Shown piece by piece: positions 19,256 through 26,767 of a stretch of DNA of 64,000 nucleotides. The position numbers and the translations under genes were made by a program. This stretch comes from UBA6224 sp963730375 (lineage in GTDB: Bacteria > Patescibacteriota > Saccharimonadia > Saccharimonadales > UBA4665): positions 62,001-126,000 of the forward strand of contig CAVSRJ010000001.1 in the NCBI GenBank assembly GCA_963730375.1, read 5' to 3'. Under the pieces are notes generated by a model. The model ran no database searches, was not told where the DNA came from, and saw only the letters and a list, made by a program, of their open reading frames with translations. Numbering within the stretch: the first letter of the stretch is position 1; every line of letters begins with the position of its first letter.

Positions 19256-19294
19256 GATCGTCTTGTAGCCAATGCTAATGGAACAGGTTGGCTA

Positions 19295-19603
19295 CTAGGC
19301 TATGCTTTTGATCTTGAGCACCGTGTGGTGCTGGCGATGACCCCGAACGGTACGCACGCGCTTCTTCGCTTTGTAGCGGATAGAGGTGACCTTATCGGCC
19401 TGCACATCTTCACTGACAACTTCAGCAGTCACCTTGGCGCCAGTGACAAGTGGCGTACCAACCTGTACCTTATCGCCATCAACAACGAGAAGTGGCTCAA
19501 AGGTCAGCTTCTTGTCCTTGGCATCCAGCAGCTCAACCTCGAGGGTTTGTCCCTCGTTGACGACGTACTGTTTGCCACCGGTCTGAATTACGGCTTTCTT
19601 CAT
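19295..19603 (-). CDS. rplU: 50S ribosomal protein L21
   Basis: A 102-aa protein beginning MKKAVIQTGGKQYVV, the classic L21 start, and ending with the RNA-binding basic stretch KAKKRVRTVRGHRQHHT. L21 binds 23S rRNA with L20. Length is normal. AGAGAG before the ATG serves as ribosome-binding site, and a strong promoter lies at 19640-19668. The gene is a single transcription unit ended by the terminator at 19232-19255. A 149-codon ORF on the other strand is its shadow. Confidence 0.97.
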   Translation of the reverse strand: MKKAVIQTGGKQYVVNEGQTLEVELLDAKDKKLTFEPLLVVDGDKVQVGTPLVTGAKVTAEVVSEDVQADKVTSIRYKAKKRVRTVRGHRQHHTVLKIKSIA

Positions 19604-19639
19604 ATGTAAGCTCTCTTATAGATTTTTAGTTACCGATTG

Positions 19640-19668
19640 ATTTTAACAGAGATACGAGGCTGTGTAAA
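19640..19668 (-). promoter_or_regulatory. sigma70-type promoter of rplU
   Basis: On the minus strand TTTACA (19663-19668), a 17-bp spacer and TAAAAT (19640-19645), about 35-40 bp upstream of the rplU start codon. Confidence 0.75.
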
Positions 19669-19671
19669 GTG

Positions 19672-20844
19672 TTACCGTGCGCGCTGCAGGCTAACCATCG
19701 CCTTGACACCATCGATTGTAGCTTCCTGGCTATGCGCATAGTCTTTCGAGGTACGTTCGAGCTTAGATGCCAATACTTCACCCGCAATTGTAGACTCGTG
19801 CTCATCCAGGGCCATTTGTAGCTCTGTGTCGTCGGTGTAAATAGCCACGAGTATGCGATCATCGATGTGAAGTCCCGCTGCTTTGCGGGCACTTTGGATA
19901 TGCCGGATCAGCTCTCGAACCATACCCTCACGTTTGAGCTCGGGCGTTAACACTAAATCTAGTTCAACTGCCTTCCCCCGTTCGACATGCTTGACATTGA
20001 GTTCGTCCTGCAGGATGGACACAAAGTCGAAGGCCTCGCCCAGCTCTGGCACTCGAACTGCTGCCAGCGGTTGACGTACCTTCACGCCAGCCTTGGCACG
20101 TAGGCTCAACCCCTGATTAACGTAATCTCGTACTTGATCCATGGCTTTCATTACCTTTAGATTGACTCTGCTCGCTGGCCGCCAGTCCTTGAGGTGGATA
20201 GAGGTGGTATCCCCGGTCATGTTGTAGTGCAGCTCTTCTGCCATAAAAGGTGCAAACGGAGCTAATACGTATGCCAAGCTGGTGAGCACGTAGTGAAGGG
20301 TCTTATAGGCATCCGCCTTGTCTGCGTCATCTTCGCCCTTCCAGAATCGGCGTCGACTACGACGAACATACCAGTTAGAAGCATCGTCGACAAAGGGCAG
20401 GATTGGCCGCAAGGCACCCTGTAAATCGTACGCTTCAGTGCGTTCTTCTACCGTTGCCACAAGTTCATGCAAACGGGATACCACCCATATGTCGAGAGGA
20501 TTGCTCAACGAATCGAGTGGATCGACTAGCTCACCGTCAAACTCCCAGCCATCCACCTCAGCATACATGGTAAAGAAGTCGTACATATTCCAAATCATGC
20601 CAAGCTTGCGAGCCACATCACCGACATCCTTATCGGCCAATGCGAAGTTCTCACCGTTGGTCAGCGGACTCATCAACATCAAGAATCGGAAGCTATCTGC
20701 CGAGAACTTGTCCATGAGTTCCATGGGGTCAGTGTAATTCTTCAGTTTTTTGCTCATCTTCTTGCCGTCAGCGGCGTTGATAAAGCCAGTGCAGATCAGA
20801 TTCTTCCATGGCGCCTTGCCAAATAAGCCAACATTCACCGCCAT
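19672..20844 (-). CDS. ileS: isoleucyl-tRNA synthetase, C-terminal part after frameshift
   Basis: This frame carries the KMSKS signature (DGKKMSKKLKNY), the anticodon-binding helical domain and the C-terminal region of IleS. It continues the frame that ends in the ORF at 20768-22540. The reading frame slips at the TTT at minus-strand 20848-20846: removing one T joins TRGWFYS to LMAVNVGLFGK, as expected for the family. Joined, the protein has about 956 residues, normal for a eukaryote-like IleS. IleS is essential, so an extra base in the consensus is more likely than a true break. ATG 20844 is only the first start in this frame. Confidence 0.85.
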   Translation of the reverse strand: MAVNVGLFGKAPWKNLICTGFINAADGKKMSKKLKNYTDPMELMDKFSADSFRFLMLMSPLTNGENFALADKDVGDVARKLGMIWNMYDFFTMYAEVDGWEFDGELVDPLDSLSNPLDIWVVSRLHELVATVEERTEAYDLQGALRPILPFVDDASNWYVRRSRRRFWKGEDDADKADAYKTLHYVLTSLAYVLAPFAPFMAEELHYNMTGDTTSIHLKDWRPASRVNLKVMKAMDQVRDYVNQGLSLRAKAGVKVRQPLAAVRVPELGEAFDFVSILQDELNVKHVERGKAVELDLVLTPELKREGMVRELIRHIQSARKAAGLHIDDRILVAIYTDDTELQMALDEHESTIAGEVLASKLERTSKDYAHSQEATIDGVKAMVSLQRAR

Positions 20845-22540
20845 CAAAGCTGTAGAACCACCCGCGCGTCTGATCGATAGCCTCAATGATGAAATCAGCC
20901 GGGAACATCTGCTCAAACTTCTCTTTGTTCTCGAATGGATAGTGGAATTGAGCGAACGGCATGCTGCCACTCTCGAACCAACAATCGAGCACTTTGCCTA
21001 TGTGATGCATTTTGGTACCGTCCAGCTGGAAGGTAATATCCATTACCTCTGGCAAATGGTAGTCCTCCAGTTTGTGACCCGTAAATTGTTCGAATTCCTC
21101 GTAGCTTCCAAACACTTTAACAACCTGCGTGCCATCGTTTCGTTCACCCTTCCAGACCGGAATTGGGGTAGCCCAATAGCGGTCACGAGACAAGTTCCAA
21201 TCTGGTGCTTGGTCAATAATGTTGTGGAAACGACCTGTTCGTAATGCATCGGGTACCCAGCGTGTTGAGTTATTAGCTTTTAGCATTTCCTGCTTCTGCT
21301 CCTGGATATCAAGGAACCAACTGGGGTGAGCACGGTACATCAATTTGCCCCCACAACGGTGGCAGTGCGGATAATCATGAGTAATGTACTCTACCTTGAG
21401 CGCCTTTCCTTCGCTAACAAGTGTTTTGGCTATTTCCTTATTCACTTCCCAGATGTTTTGACCTTGCCAACGCCCCTCGGTATAGTTTCCATCCGCATCC
21501 ACCAGTGATACCAAGGGAACACCTTCGCGCTTACAAAGTTCATAGTCTTCTTCACCATACGCAGGCGCTTCATGAACTATTCCCGTGCCATCATCTGTTG
21601 TAACAAAATCAGCATGTAGGATCTTGTGAGCACTGGGGCCCCTGTTCTCAAACAGTGGTTCATAGCGTTTACCAACCAGCTCAGCACCACGGATACTTTT
21701 AACAACGTTGTATTCGAGAGGCTGATGTTTGGCGTCCTGCATGACTCGGCTGACCGCATCGCTGGCCACATAAAACTTCTTGCCCTCGTATTCGACGAGC
21801 GAGTATTCGACGTCCTGATTAACGGCGACAGCCACGTTGGCAGGTAATGTCCAGGGTGTTGTGGTCCAGGTAAGCATGTACTCATCGCTATCATCAAGTT
21901 TGAAGTATGCAAAGACACTCGGGTCAGTATCCTGTTGGTAGCTATTTTCCATAGCGACTTCTGACTTGGAAATTGGCGTCGCGTCTTTTGTACAATAGAT
22001 GAGGATTTTCTCCCCTTCGTAGATTTTGCCCTTCTCGTACAGGGTTTTGAACGCCCACCAGACGGACTCCATGTATTCGTTGTCCATGGTCTTGTAAGCG
22101 CCGTTGAATTCTACCCATCGTCCAAGTCGCTCGATGGTATCTTCCCATTCCGTACCAGTCTTCACCATGGCTGCTCGACACTGTCGAACGTACTCACTGA
22201 CACTAATTTTTGTGCCGATTTCTTTCTTGCTCTTAATTCCGAGTTGCTTCTCGACATACACCTCTGCTGGCAAGCCATGACAGTCCCAGCCCCAGCGTCG
22301 CTCCACGCGCTGTCCTTTCATCGTGTGAAAGCGCCCCATGGCATCCTTCACCGTCGACACCAACAAGTGGCCGTGGTGCGGCGTACCGGTCAAAAACGGT
22401 GGGCCGTCATAAAACACCCATTGGTTGTCAGGAGATCTCTGCTCCACCGACTGCTCAAATGTGTGGTCTCGTTCCCATCGCGCTGCCCAGTCCTTCTCAT
22501 ATTCAAGAGCTCGGCGACGTTTTCCTGCGTGATATTTCAT
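20768..22540 (-). CDS. ileS: isoleucyl-tRNA synthetase, N-terminal part before frameshift
   Basis: It charges tRNA-Ile with isoleucine. The HIGH motif appears as GTPHHGHLL, followed by the editing domain with WTTTPWTLPANVAV, then ISRDRYWATPIPVW-type sequence and IDQTRGWFYS just before the frame is lost at 20846-20848. I choose ATG 22540 (MKYHAGKRRRALEY) because AAGGAG lies six bases before it; the longer upstream frame is the T-box leader, not protein. Expression is probably controlled by the T-box at 22541-22755. Confidence 0.88.
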   Translation of the reverse strand: MKYHAGKRRRALEYEKDWAARWERDHTFEQSVEQRSPDNQWVFYDGPPFLTGTPHHGHLLVSTVKDAMGRFHTMKGQRVERRWGWDCHGLPAEVYVEKQLGIKSKKEIGTKISVSEYVRQCRAAMVKTGTEWEDTIERLGRWVEFNGAYKTMDNEYMESVWWAFKTLYEKGKIYEGEKILIYCTKDATPISKSEVAMENSYQQDTDPSVFAYFKLDDSDEYMLTWTTTPWTLPANVAVAVNQDVEYSLVEYEGKKFYVASDAVSRVMQDAKHQPLEYNVVKSIRGAELVGKRYEPLFENRGPSAHKILHADFVTTDDGTGIVHEAPAYGEEDYELCKREGVPLVSLVDADGNYTEGRWQGQNIWEVNKEIAKTLVSEGKALKVEYITHDYPHCHRCGGKLMYRAHPSWFLDIQEQKQEMLKANNSTRWVPDALRTGRFHNIIDQAPDWNLSRDRYWATPIPVWKGERNDGTQVVKVFGSYEEFEQFTGHKLEDYHLPEVMDITFQLDGTKMHHIGKVLDCWFESGSMPFAQFHYPFENKEKFEQMFPADFIIEAIDQTRGWFYSFDGGECWLIWQGAMEESDLHWLYQRR

Positions 22541-22755
22541 GAAGAACTCCTTAAAATATAAAAAGCCGTTACGTTTGTCTGCCAGAATCCCCACAGGGGA
22601 CGGTACCATCTGGCTTCCAAAAGTAACGACTCTTGGCACTTGATTAACAACTTACGGGATGTGTCCGATGGGCTCTACTAGGGCGAGTGCCTGTTCTTCC
22701 CATAGCTCGCGGGTGATAGCCGCTCCACGTTGATACACCTCAACGAACGCTTCTA
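22541..22755 (-). promoter_or_regulatory. T-box riboswitch in the ileS leader
   Basis: The leader holds a textbook T-box antiterminator at 22581-22614 (read on the minus strand): helix A1 GCCAGA/TCTGGC, a seven-base bulge TGGTACC containing UGGU, and helix A2 GTCCCC/GGGGAT. UGGU can pair with the ACCA end of tRNA-Ile. A competing stem GTCGTTAC/GTAACGGC (22565-22630) followed by TTTTTATATTTT is the terminator. An ATC codon in an internal loop at 22715-22717 is the likely specifier; it matches tRNA-Ile(GAU) found in this window. Uncharged tRNA-Ile would raise ileS expression. Confidence 0.88.
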
Positions 22756-22761
22756 CGGCAC

Positions 22762-22790
22762 ACTATAGCGTATTTTTAGCCTGCTGAGAA
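22762..22790 (-). promoter_or_regulatory. promoter of the T-box/ileS unit
   Basis: On the minus strand TTCTCA (22785-22790), 17-bp spacer, TATAGT (22762-22767). The predicted start near 22755 gives a leader of about 215 nt, right for a T-box. The -35 box overlaps the 3' end of the thioredoxin-fold gene. Confidence 0.55.
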
Positions 22791-23048
22791 GGTATAGTAT
22801 GCAATCTCATTCATAAGGGGCAACGTTTCACCCTCCCATGACTTCAGTACCGAACCATCTTCACGAATGGCTATGAGCGTTGGGTATTGCATGACATCGT
22901 ACAACGATGCCGTGGCGCTGCCTTCTCGGGTGTCGATATCCAGGATCTCTAATTTACCGGTGCTATGTTCATTTTTGAAATCCCGAATAAACTCTTCGAC
23001 TAGCCTGCCATGTTCTGATTTTGGTCGGTAAAGAATAAGCAGCTTCAT
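22776..23048 (-). CDS. thioredoxin-fold protein without CXXC
   Basis: A 90-aa protein with the beta-alpha-beta start MKLLILYRPKSEHGRLVEEF and a YPTLIAI segment with the cis-proline typical of thioredoxins. The active-site CXXC is absent, so disulfide chemistry is unlikely; a binding or structural role is more probable. The start at 23048 rather than the upstream in-frame codon follows from TACAAT ending seven bases before this ATG, which suggests a leaderless mRNA. It lies between the nrdJ terminator and the ileS promoter. Confidence 0.65.
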   Translation of the reverse strand: MKLLILYRPKSEHGRLVEEFIRDFKNEHSTGKLEILDIDTREGSATASLYDVMQYPTLIAIREDGSVLKSWEGETLPLMNEIAYYTFSAG

Positions 23049-23085
23049 TACGCTAATTGTAGCATACGCCCCTGTCATACTAATA

Positions 23086-23113
23086 AAAACGAGGGCCGTT
23101 TGACCCTCGTTTT
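23086..23113 (-). terminator. terminator after nrdJ
   Basis: A 10-bp perfect stem AAAACGAGGG/CCCTCGTTTT lies 22 bp past the nrdJ stop codon. The A and T runs on both sides would let it work in either direction. Confidence 0.8.
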
Positions 23114-23135
23114 ACGCTAGCCCTGTCTCTACCTA

Positions 23136-25253
23136 CTAGCTACAGCCAGTTGTAGAGCCACAAGAGGTGCAGACATAGCAGCTACCGGAGCGCTGCGTCT
23201 GATTACCACAGTTGTAGCACAGTGGCGCATTGCTGTCAGCGGTAGGTGTTGTCTTCTGTGAGACATCACTGTCGGCTGGAGTTGCACTTGCTACGGAACT
23301 CGTCTCGGATTCGCTGACTGTGGGTTGGGCGACCGCAGCCGTTACTCGCGTGTCCTGTTCGAGCGAAGCAGCTGCCTCGAGCAAGCTAGTCTGGGTGTCT
23401 GGCATGTCGTCTATCGAGGCCAGTCCGAGCTCTAGTCTATCGTCAAAGCTCAAGTAGCTAAGTGCCAAGCGACGGAAGACGTAGTCCACGAGGCTCGACG
23501 CAGTCCGGATTTCTGGATCGTCGGTGATACCAGATGGAGCAAACGACATACTAGTAAACGATTTGACGTAGTCCTTGAGTGGTACGCCGAACTGCAGTCC
23601 ATGACTCAGCGAGATAGCAAAGGCGTCCATGAACCCTGCGAGCGTTGAGCCCTGCTTTGCAATCCGCATAAAGATTTCGCCCGGCTTGCCGTCATCGTAT
23701 TCGCCGACGGTGATGTAGCCGCGACTGTCAGCTACTTTGAACGAGAAGGTTTTTGAGTTACGAATCTTTGGCAGCTGACGACGGCCAACCCCGTGAGCGG
23801 CTGCGTGTGTGTTTGTCACAGTCTCGGCAACTTGTGCAGGAGTTTGCTCAATAGCAGCAGCGGTTGTTGCTGACGGGTCGGCTACCACCTCTTTGAGCGC
23901 CTCGATCTTTTCTTTGACCTCTTTCTTTGCCATAGACAGTGGCTGGGCAACTTTACAGTTGTCACGGTAGATTGCTACAGCCTTCAGGCCCATCTGCCAA
24001 GCGTCGATGTGGAGTTGCTCGACGTCTTCAACCGATACTTCTTCCGGCATATTGACGGTCTTGCTAATAGCGCCAGAGATGAAAGGTTGTACTGCTGACA
24101 TCATTTTGACATGACCAAGATAGTGGATTGCGTTGTCGCCCATCGAGCAAGCAAACACGTTTTCGTGCTCTTTCTTGAGGTGAGGTGCACCGAGTATTGT
24201 TTTTTCGACATCGATGTAATTTACGATTTCGTCTATTTGTGGCTTGGTGTATCCAAGCGCTTTGAGCGCGCGAGGTACCGTTTGGTTCACGATACTCATG
24301 GTACCGCCACCGACTAATTTCTTGACCTTAACTAGACCGAGATCGGGCTCAATGCCAGTCGTGTCACAGTCCATCATCAGACCGATGGTACCGGTTGGCG
24401 CCAGGACACTGGCCTGACTGTTACGGACACCGTACAGATCACCCAGCTCAACTGCCTCATCCCAAGCGCTGGCTGCAGCACTGAGCAGCTCTTCTCGTAC
24501 GAAACTTGGATCAATTTTGGATACTTCTTCGCGGTGCATTTTCAGTACGTTGAGCATGCCGTCACGGTCTTTGTGGAAACCAGCGAACGGACCAACAATT
24601 CGTGCCAACTTGGCGCTCGTAGCGTACGCGTGACCGGTCATGAGTGCGGTGATGGCTGCTGCCTGGGCTCGCCCCTCGTCGCTGTCGTACGGCAAACCTT
24701 GCGCCATCAACAATGCGCCGAGGTTTGCGTAGCCGAGACCGAGCTCGCGATATGCCTTTGCATTCTTGCCAATCTTCTCAGTTGGGTACGAAGAGTAACC
24801 AACGAGAATTTCTTGTGCAGTAAATACGAGTTCAACGGTGTGCTTGAACGCATCGATATCGAAAGTGAAGTCGTCGTTGAGGTACTTCAGCAGGTTGATG
24901 CTAGCTAAGTTACAGGCTGAATCATCAAGGTGCATATATTCACTACACGGGTTGCTACCATTAATTCGGCCAGCATTTGGAGCGGTGTGCCACTTGTTGA
25001 TCGTAGTATCGAACTGCATTCCAGGGTCTGCACATTCCCATGCCGCCTGCGCAAACTGTCGATACAGGTCACGAGCGCGCACTGTCTTGACCGGCTTCCC
25101 GGTAGTGACCGCACGTAACTGCCAATCGGTATCATCGACTACAGCCTGCATGAACTCATCGCTCACACGGACAGAGTTGTTCGCATTCTGATACTGGACT
25201 GAGATGCTGTCTTTGCCGTCGAGACTCATATCAAAGCCAAATTCTTGGAGCAC
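23136..25253 (-). CDS. nrdJ: B12-dependent class II ribonucleotide reductase, C-terminal part after frameshift
   Basis: It carries most of the catalytic barrel: NPCSEYMHLDDSACNLASIN is the radical-site region with the active-site Cys and the N-x-C-x-E motif, and APTGTIGLMMDCDTTGIEP is typical of the adenosylcobalamin-dependent family. The C-terminus ends in a Cys-rich zinc-ribbon-like tail (CYNCGNQ...CYVCTSCGSTTGC), the usual redox tail of NrdJ. The GTG at 25253 is only the first start in this frame; the frame extends back to about 25316, where VDHPDVEEFIWSKAREEQ continues the upstream ORF. The gene reduces ribonucleotides without oxygen and needs cobalamin. Confidence 0.88.
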   Translation of the reverse strand: MLQEFGFDMSLDGKDSISVQYQNANNSVRVSDEFMQAVVDDTDWQLRAVTTGKPVKTVRARDLYRQFAQAAWECADPGMQFDTTINKWHTAPNAGRINGSNPCSEYMHLDDSACNLASINLLKYLNDDFTFDIDAFKHTVELVFTAQEILVGYSSYPTEKIGKNAKAYRELGLGYANLGALLMAQGLPYDSDEGRAQAAAITALMTGHAYATSAKLARIVGPFAGFHKDRDGMLNVLKMHREEVSKIDPSFVREELLSAAASAWDEAVELGDLYGVRNSQASVLAPTGTIGLMMDCDTTGIEPDLGLVKVKKLVGGGTMSIVNQTVPRALKALGYTKPQIDEIVNYIDVEKTILGAPHLKKEHENVFACSMGDNAIHYLGHVKMMSAVQPFISGAISKTVNMPEEVSVEDVEQLHIDAWQMGLKAVAIYRDNCKVAQPLSMAKKEVKEKIEALKEVVADPSATTAAAIEQTPAQVAETVTNTHAAAHGVGRRQLPKIRNSKTFSFKVADSRGYITVGEYDDGKPGEIFMRIAKQGSTLAGFMDAFAISLSHGLQFGVPLKDYVKSFTSMSFAPSGITDDPEIRTASSLVDYVFRRLALSYLSFDDRLELGLASIDDMPDTQTSLLEAAASLEQDTRVTAAVAQPTVSESETSSVASATPADSDVSQKTTPTADSNAPLCYNCGNQTQRSGSCYVCTSCGSTTGCS

Positions 25254-25297
25254 GCGAGCCTTTTGCTCTTCACGTGCCTTCGACCAGATAAACTCTT

Positions 25298-25999
25298 CTA
25301 CATCTGGGTGGTCGAATTCAGGATGACCATCTTGGCGGCACGGCGGGTCTTGCCACCGCTCTTGATAGCACCTGCAGAGGCGTCAGCACCACGCATAAAG
25401 CTAAGCGGCCCGCTAGCAGTGCCAGCACTTTTGCCGAGCGGTTCGACCGATGATCGGATGGCGCTGAGGTTAATACCCGAGCCTGATCCGCCCTTAAAAA
25501 TCATACCCTCATCAACATACCAGTTTAGGATAGATTCCATGGTATCCTCGATGCCCAAGATAAAGCAGGCACTTGCCTGCTGGGCTCGATCCGCTGCACC
25601 GATGTTGAACCAGACCGGCGAGTTAAATGCCGCACGCTGGGTAGCGAGGATATATTTTAGCTCTTCACGAAAATCTTCGACTTCTGTGTCGGTTTCAAAA
25701 TAGCCTTCCTGTACACCTTGGCGTGCCACGGTATCGACCACGCGATCAATCAGGTGCTTTAGTGAAGATTCTCGTTCAGGTGTACCTGGAGTACCACTGA
25801 AATATTTTTGAGCAACGATATTGATTGCATTGAGCGACCAGCCCTGCGGAAAATCGACACCCTTTTGCTCGAAGACCGGCTTACTGCTAGCCGGATTGGT
25901 GATAATAGAGTCGCGCTTCACCCATTTGAGCGCATCGTACCCTTTCGTATTAGGCTGTGTGAAGAATCGCCTCACGCCTAGGCTTGCTGTTTTACCCAT
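25298..25999 (-). CDS. nrdJ: B12-dependent class II ribonucleotide reductase, N-terminal part before frameshift
   Basis: The N-terminal part of NrdJ, including FKGGSGSGINLSAIRSS, GKSAGTASGPLSFMR and KSGGKTRRAAKMVILN. Family comparison predicts LNVDHPDVEEF next; here AATTCGAC replaces an expected AATGTCGAC, so one base appears missing near 25317 and the frame ends five codons later. The joined protein would have about 955 residues. I choose ATG 25999 because GGGGGT lies before it; the GTG at 26011 overlaps that site. The gene is downstream of nrdR and has a structured leader at 26092-26133. Confidence 0.88.
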   Translation of the reverse strand: MGKTASLGVRRFFTQPNTKGYDALKWVKRDSIITNPASSKPVFEQKGVDFPQGWSLNAINIVAQKYFSGTPGTPERESSLKHLIDRVVDTVARQGVQEGYFETDTEVEDFREELKYILATQRAAFNSPVWFNIGAADRAQQASACFILGIEDTMESILNWYVDEGMIFKGGSGSGINLSAIRSSVEPLGKSAGTASGPLSFMRGADASAGAIKSGGKTRRAAKMVILNSTTQM

Positions 26000-26091
26000 A
26001 GTAACCCCCACGTTAGATGAAATTAATTTGTATTGATAATGTTTGTTAGAGTTCTCGGCGTTGTCGTCTCTCGCATAACGCTGCCGCAGGA

Positions 26092-26133
26092 GCTCTCTGC
26101 GAACCTCGTACCACGACGAGAGTCGAAGAGAGC
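26092..26133 (-). promoter_or_regulatory. nested stem-loop in the nrdJ leader
   Basis: The leader between nrdR and nrdJ folds into an outer 7-bp perfect stem GCTCTCT/AGAGAGC (26092-26098 with 26127-26133) and an inner 5-bp stem CTCGT/ACGAG. No T run follows, so it is not a plain terminator. It may stabilise or regulate the nrdJ message; I do not recognise it as a cobalamin riboswitch. Confidence 0.5.
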
Positions 26134-26145
26134 CGTCAAAGTCCC

Positions 26146-26628
26146 CTAATAGTCTTTGACAAGCTCTTTTGTATGTTTCTTCTCCTTGATCTGTGTCAGT
26201 TCGCGCTCGAATCCCTCGATATCCTTGAATCGGCGATATACGCTAGCAAATCGTACATATGCCACTTCGTTGATAAGCGCGAGGCGATCCATGACATATT
26301 CACCGACCTTCACCGATGGCACCTCATTTGATCCGCAGTTATAGAGATCTTGCTCTATGTCGGACACCAGCGCTTCCAGCTGCATGCCACTGACTGATGT
26401 CTTCTCACACGCGCGATACAGCCCCGCTAGCAGCTTTGCTCGATTGAAAAGCTCCCGAGTCCCGTCATTTTTAATAACAATGAGCTGGGGCCGTTCTAGC
26501 CGTTCATACGTTGTGAAACGATAGGAACATTTGGTACACATTCGGCGGCGACGAACTGCTTGGCCATCTGCGACATCACGTGATTCAATCACTTTCGTGT
26601 CGCATTCTTGACACTGGCTGCATTTCAT
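26146..26628 (-). CDS. nrdR: transcriptional repressor NrdR
   Basis: A 160-aa protein with the N-terminal zinc ribbon (MKCSQCQECDTKVIESR ... CTKCSYRFTTYER) and an ATP-cone domain (RPQLIVIKNDGTRELF, later EYVMDRL and VAYVRFASVYRRF). NrdR senses ATP/dATP and represses ribonucleotide reductase genes; its place just upstream of nrdJ fits. The start is ATG 26628, eight bases after GGAGG; the GTG at 26637 overlaps the Shine-Dalgarno. A CCACATATAGCGC stretch at 26680-26692 resembles part of an NrdR box and could mean self-control, but only one imperfect copy is seen. Confidence 0.95.
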   Translation of the reverse strand: MKCSQCQECDTKVIESRDVADGQAVRRRRMCTKCSYRFTTYERLERPQLIVIKNDGTRELFNRAKLLAGLYRACEKTSVSGMQLEALVSDIEQDLYNCGSNEVPSVKVGEYVMDRLALINEVAYVRFASVYRRFKDIEGFERELTQIKEKKHTKELVKDY

Positions 26629-26767
26629 ATTGCACACCTCCTTTACTCAAAATAAACGTACGAACCGCTATTATTTTTGCCACATATAGCGCTTTGTTAC
26701 TCCATAGTAACCCCAGCTGTAGCGTTTAGCAATCGTTTTTTGGTTGTATTATTTAGTACAGAAAACG

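Noticed and set aside
19160..19609. 149-codon ORF on the plus strand
   Set aside because: It lies entirely opposite rplU, whose identity is certain, and resembles no family.
22541..22639. 33-codon N-terminal extension of IleS, and a protein-like frame farther up the leader
   Set aside because: The sequence forms the T-box antiterminator and terminator, a good Shine-Dalgarno precedes ATG 22540, and no start codon serves the upstream frame.
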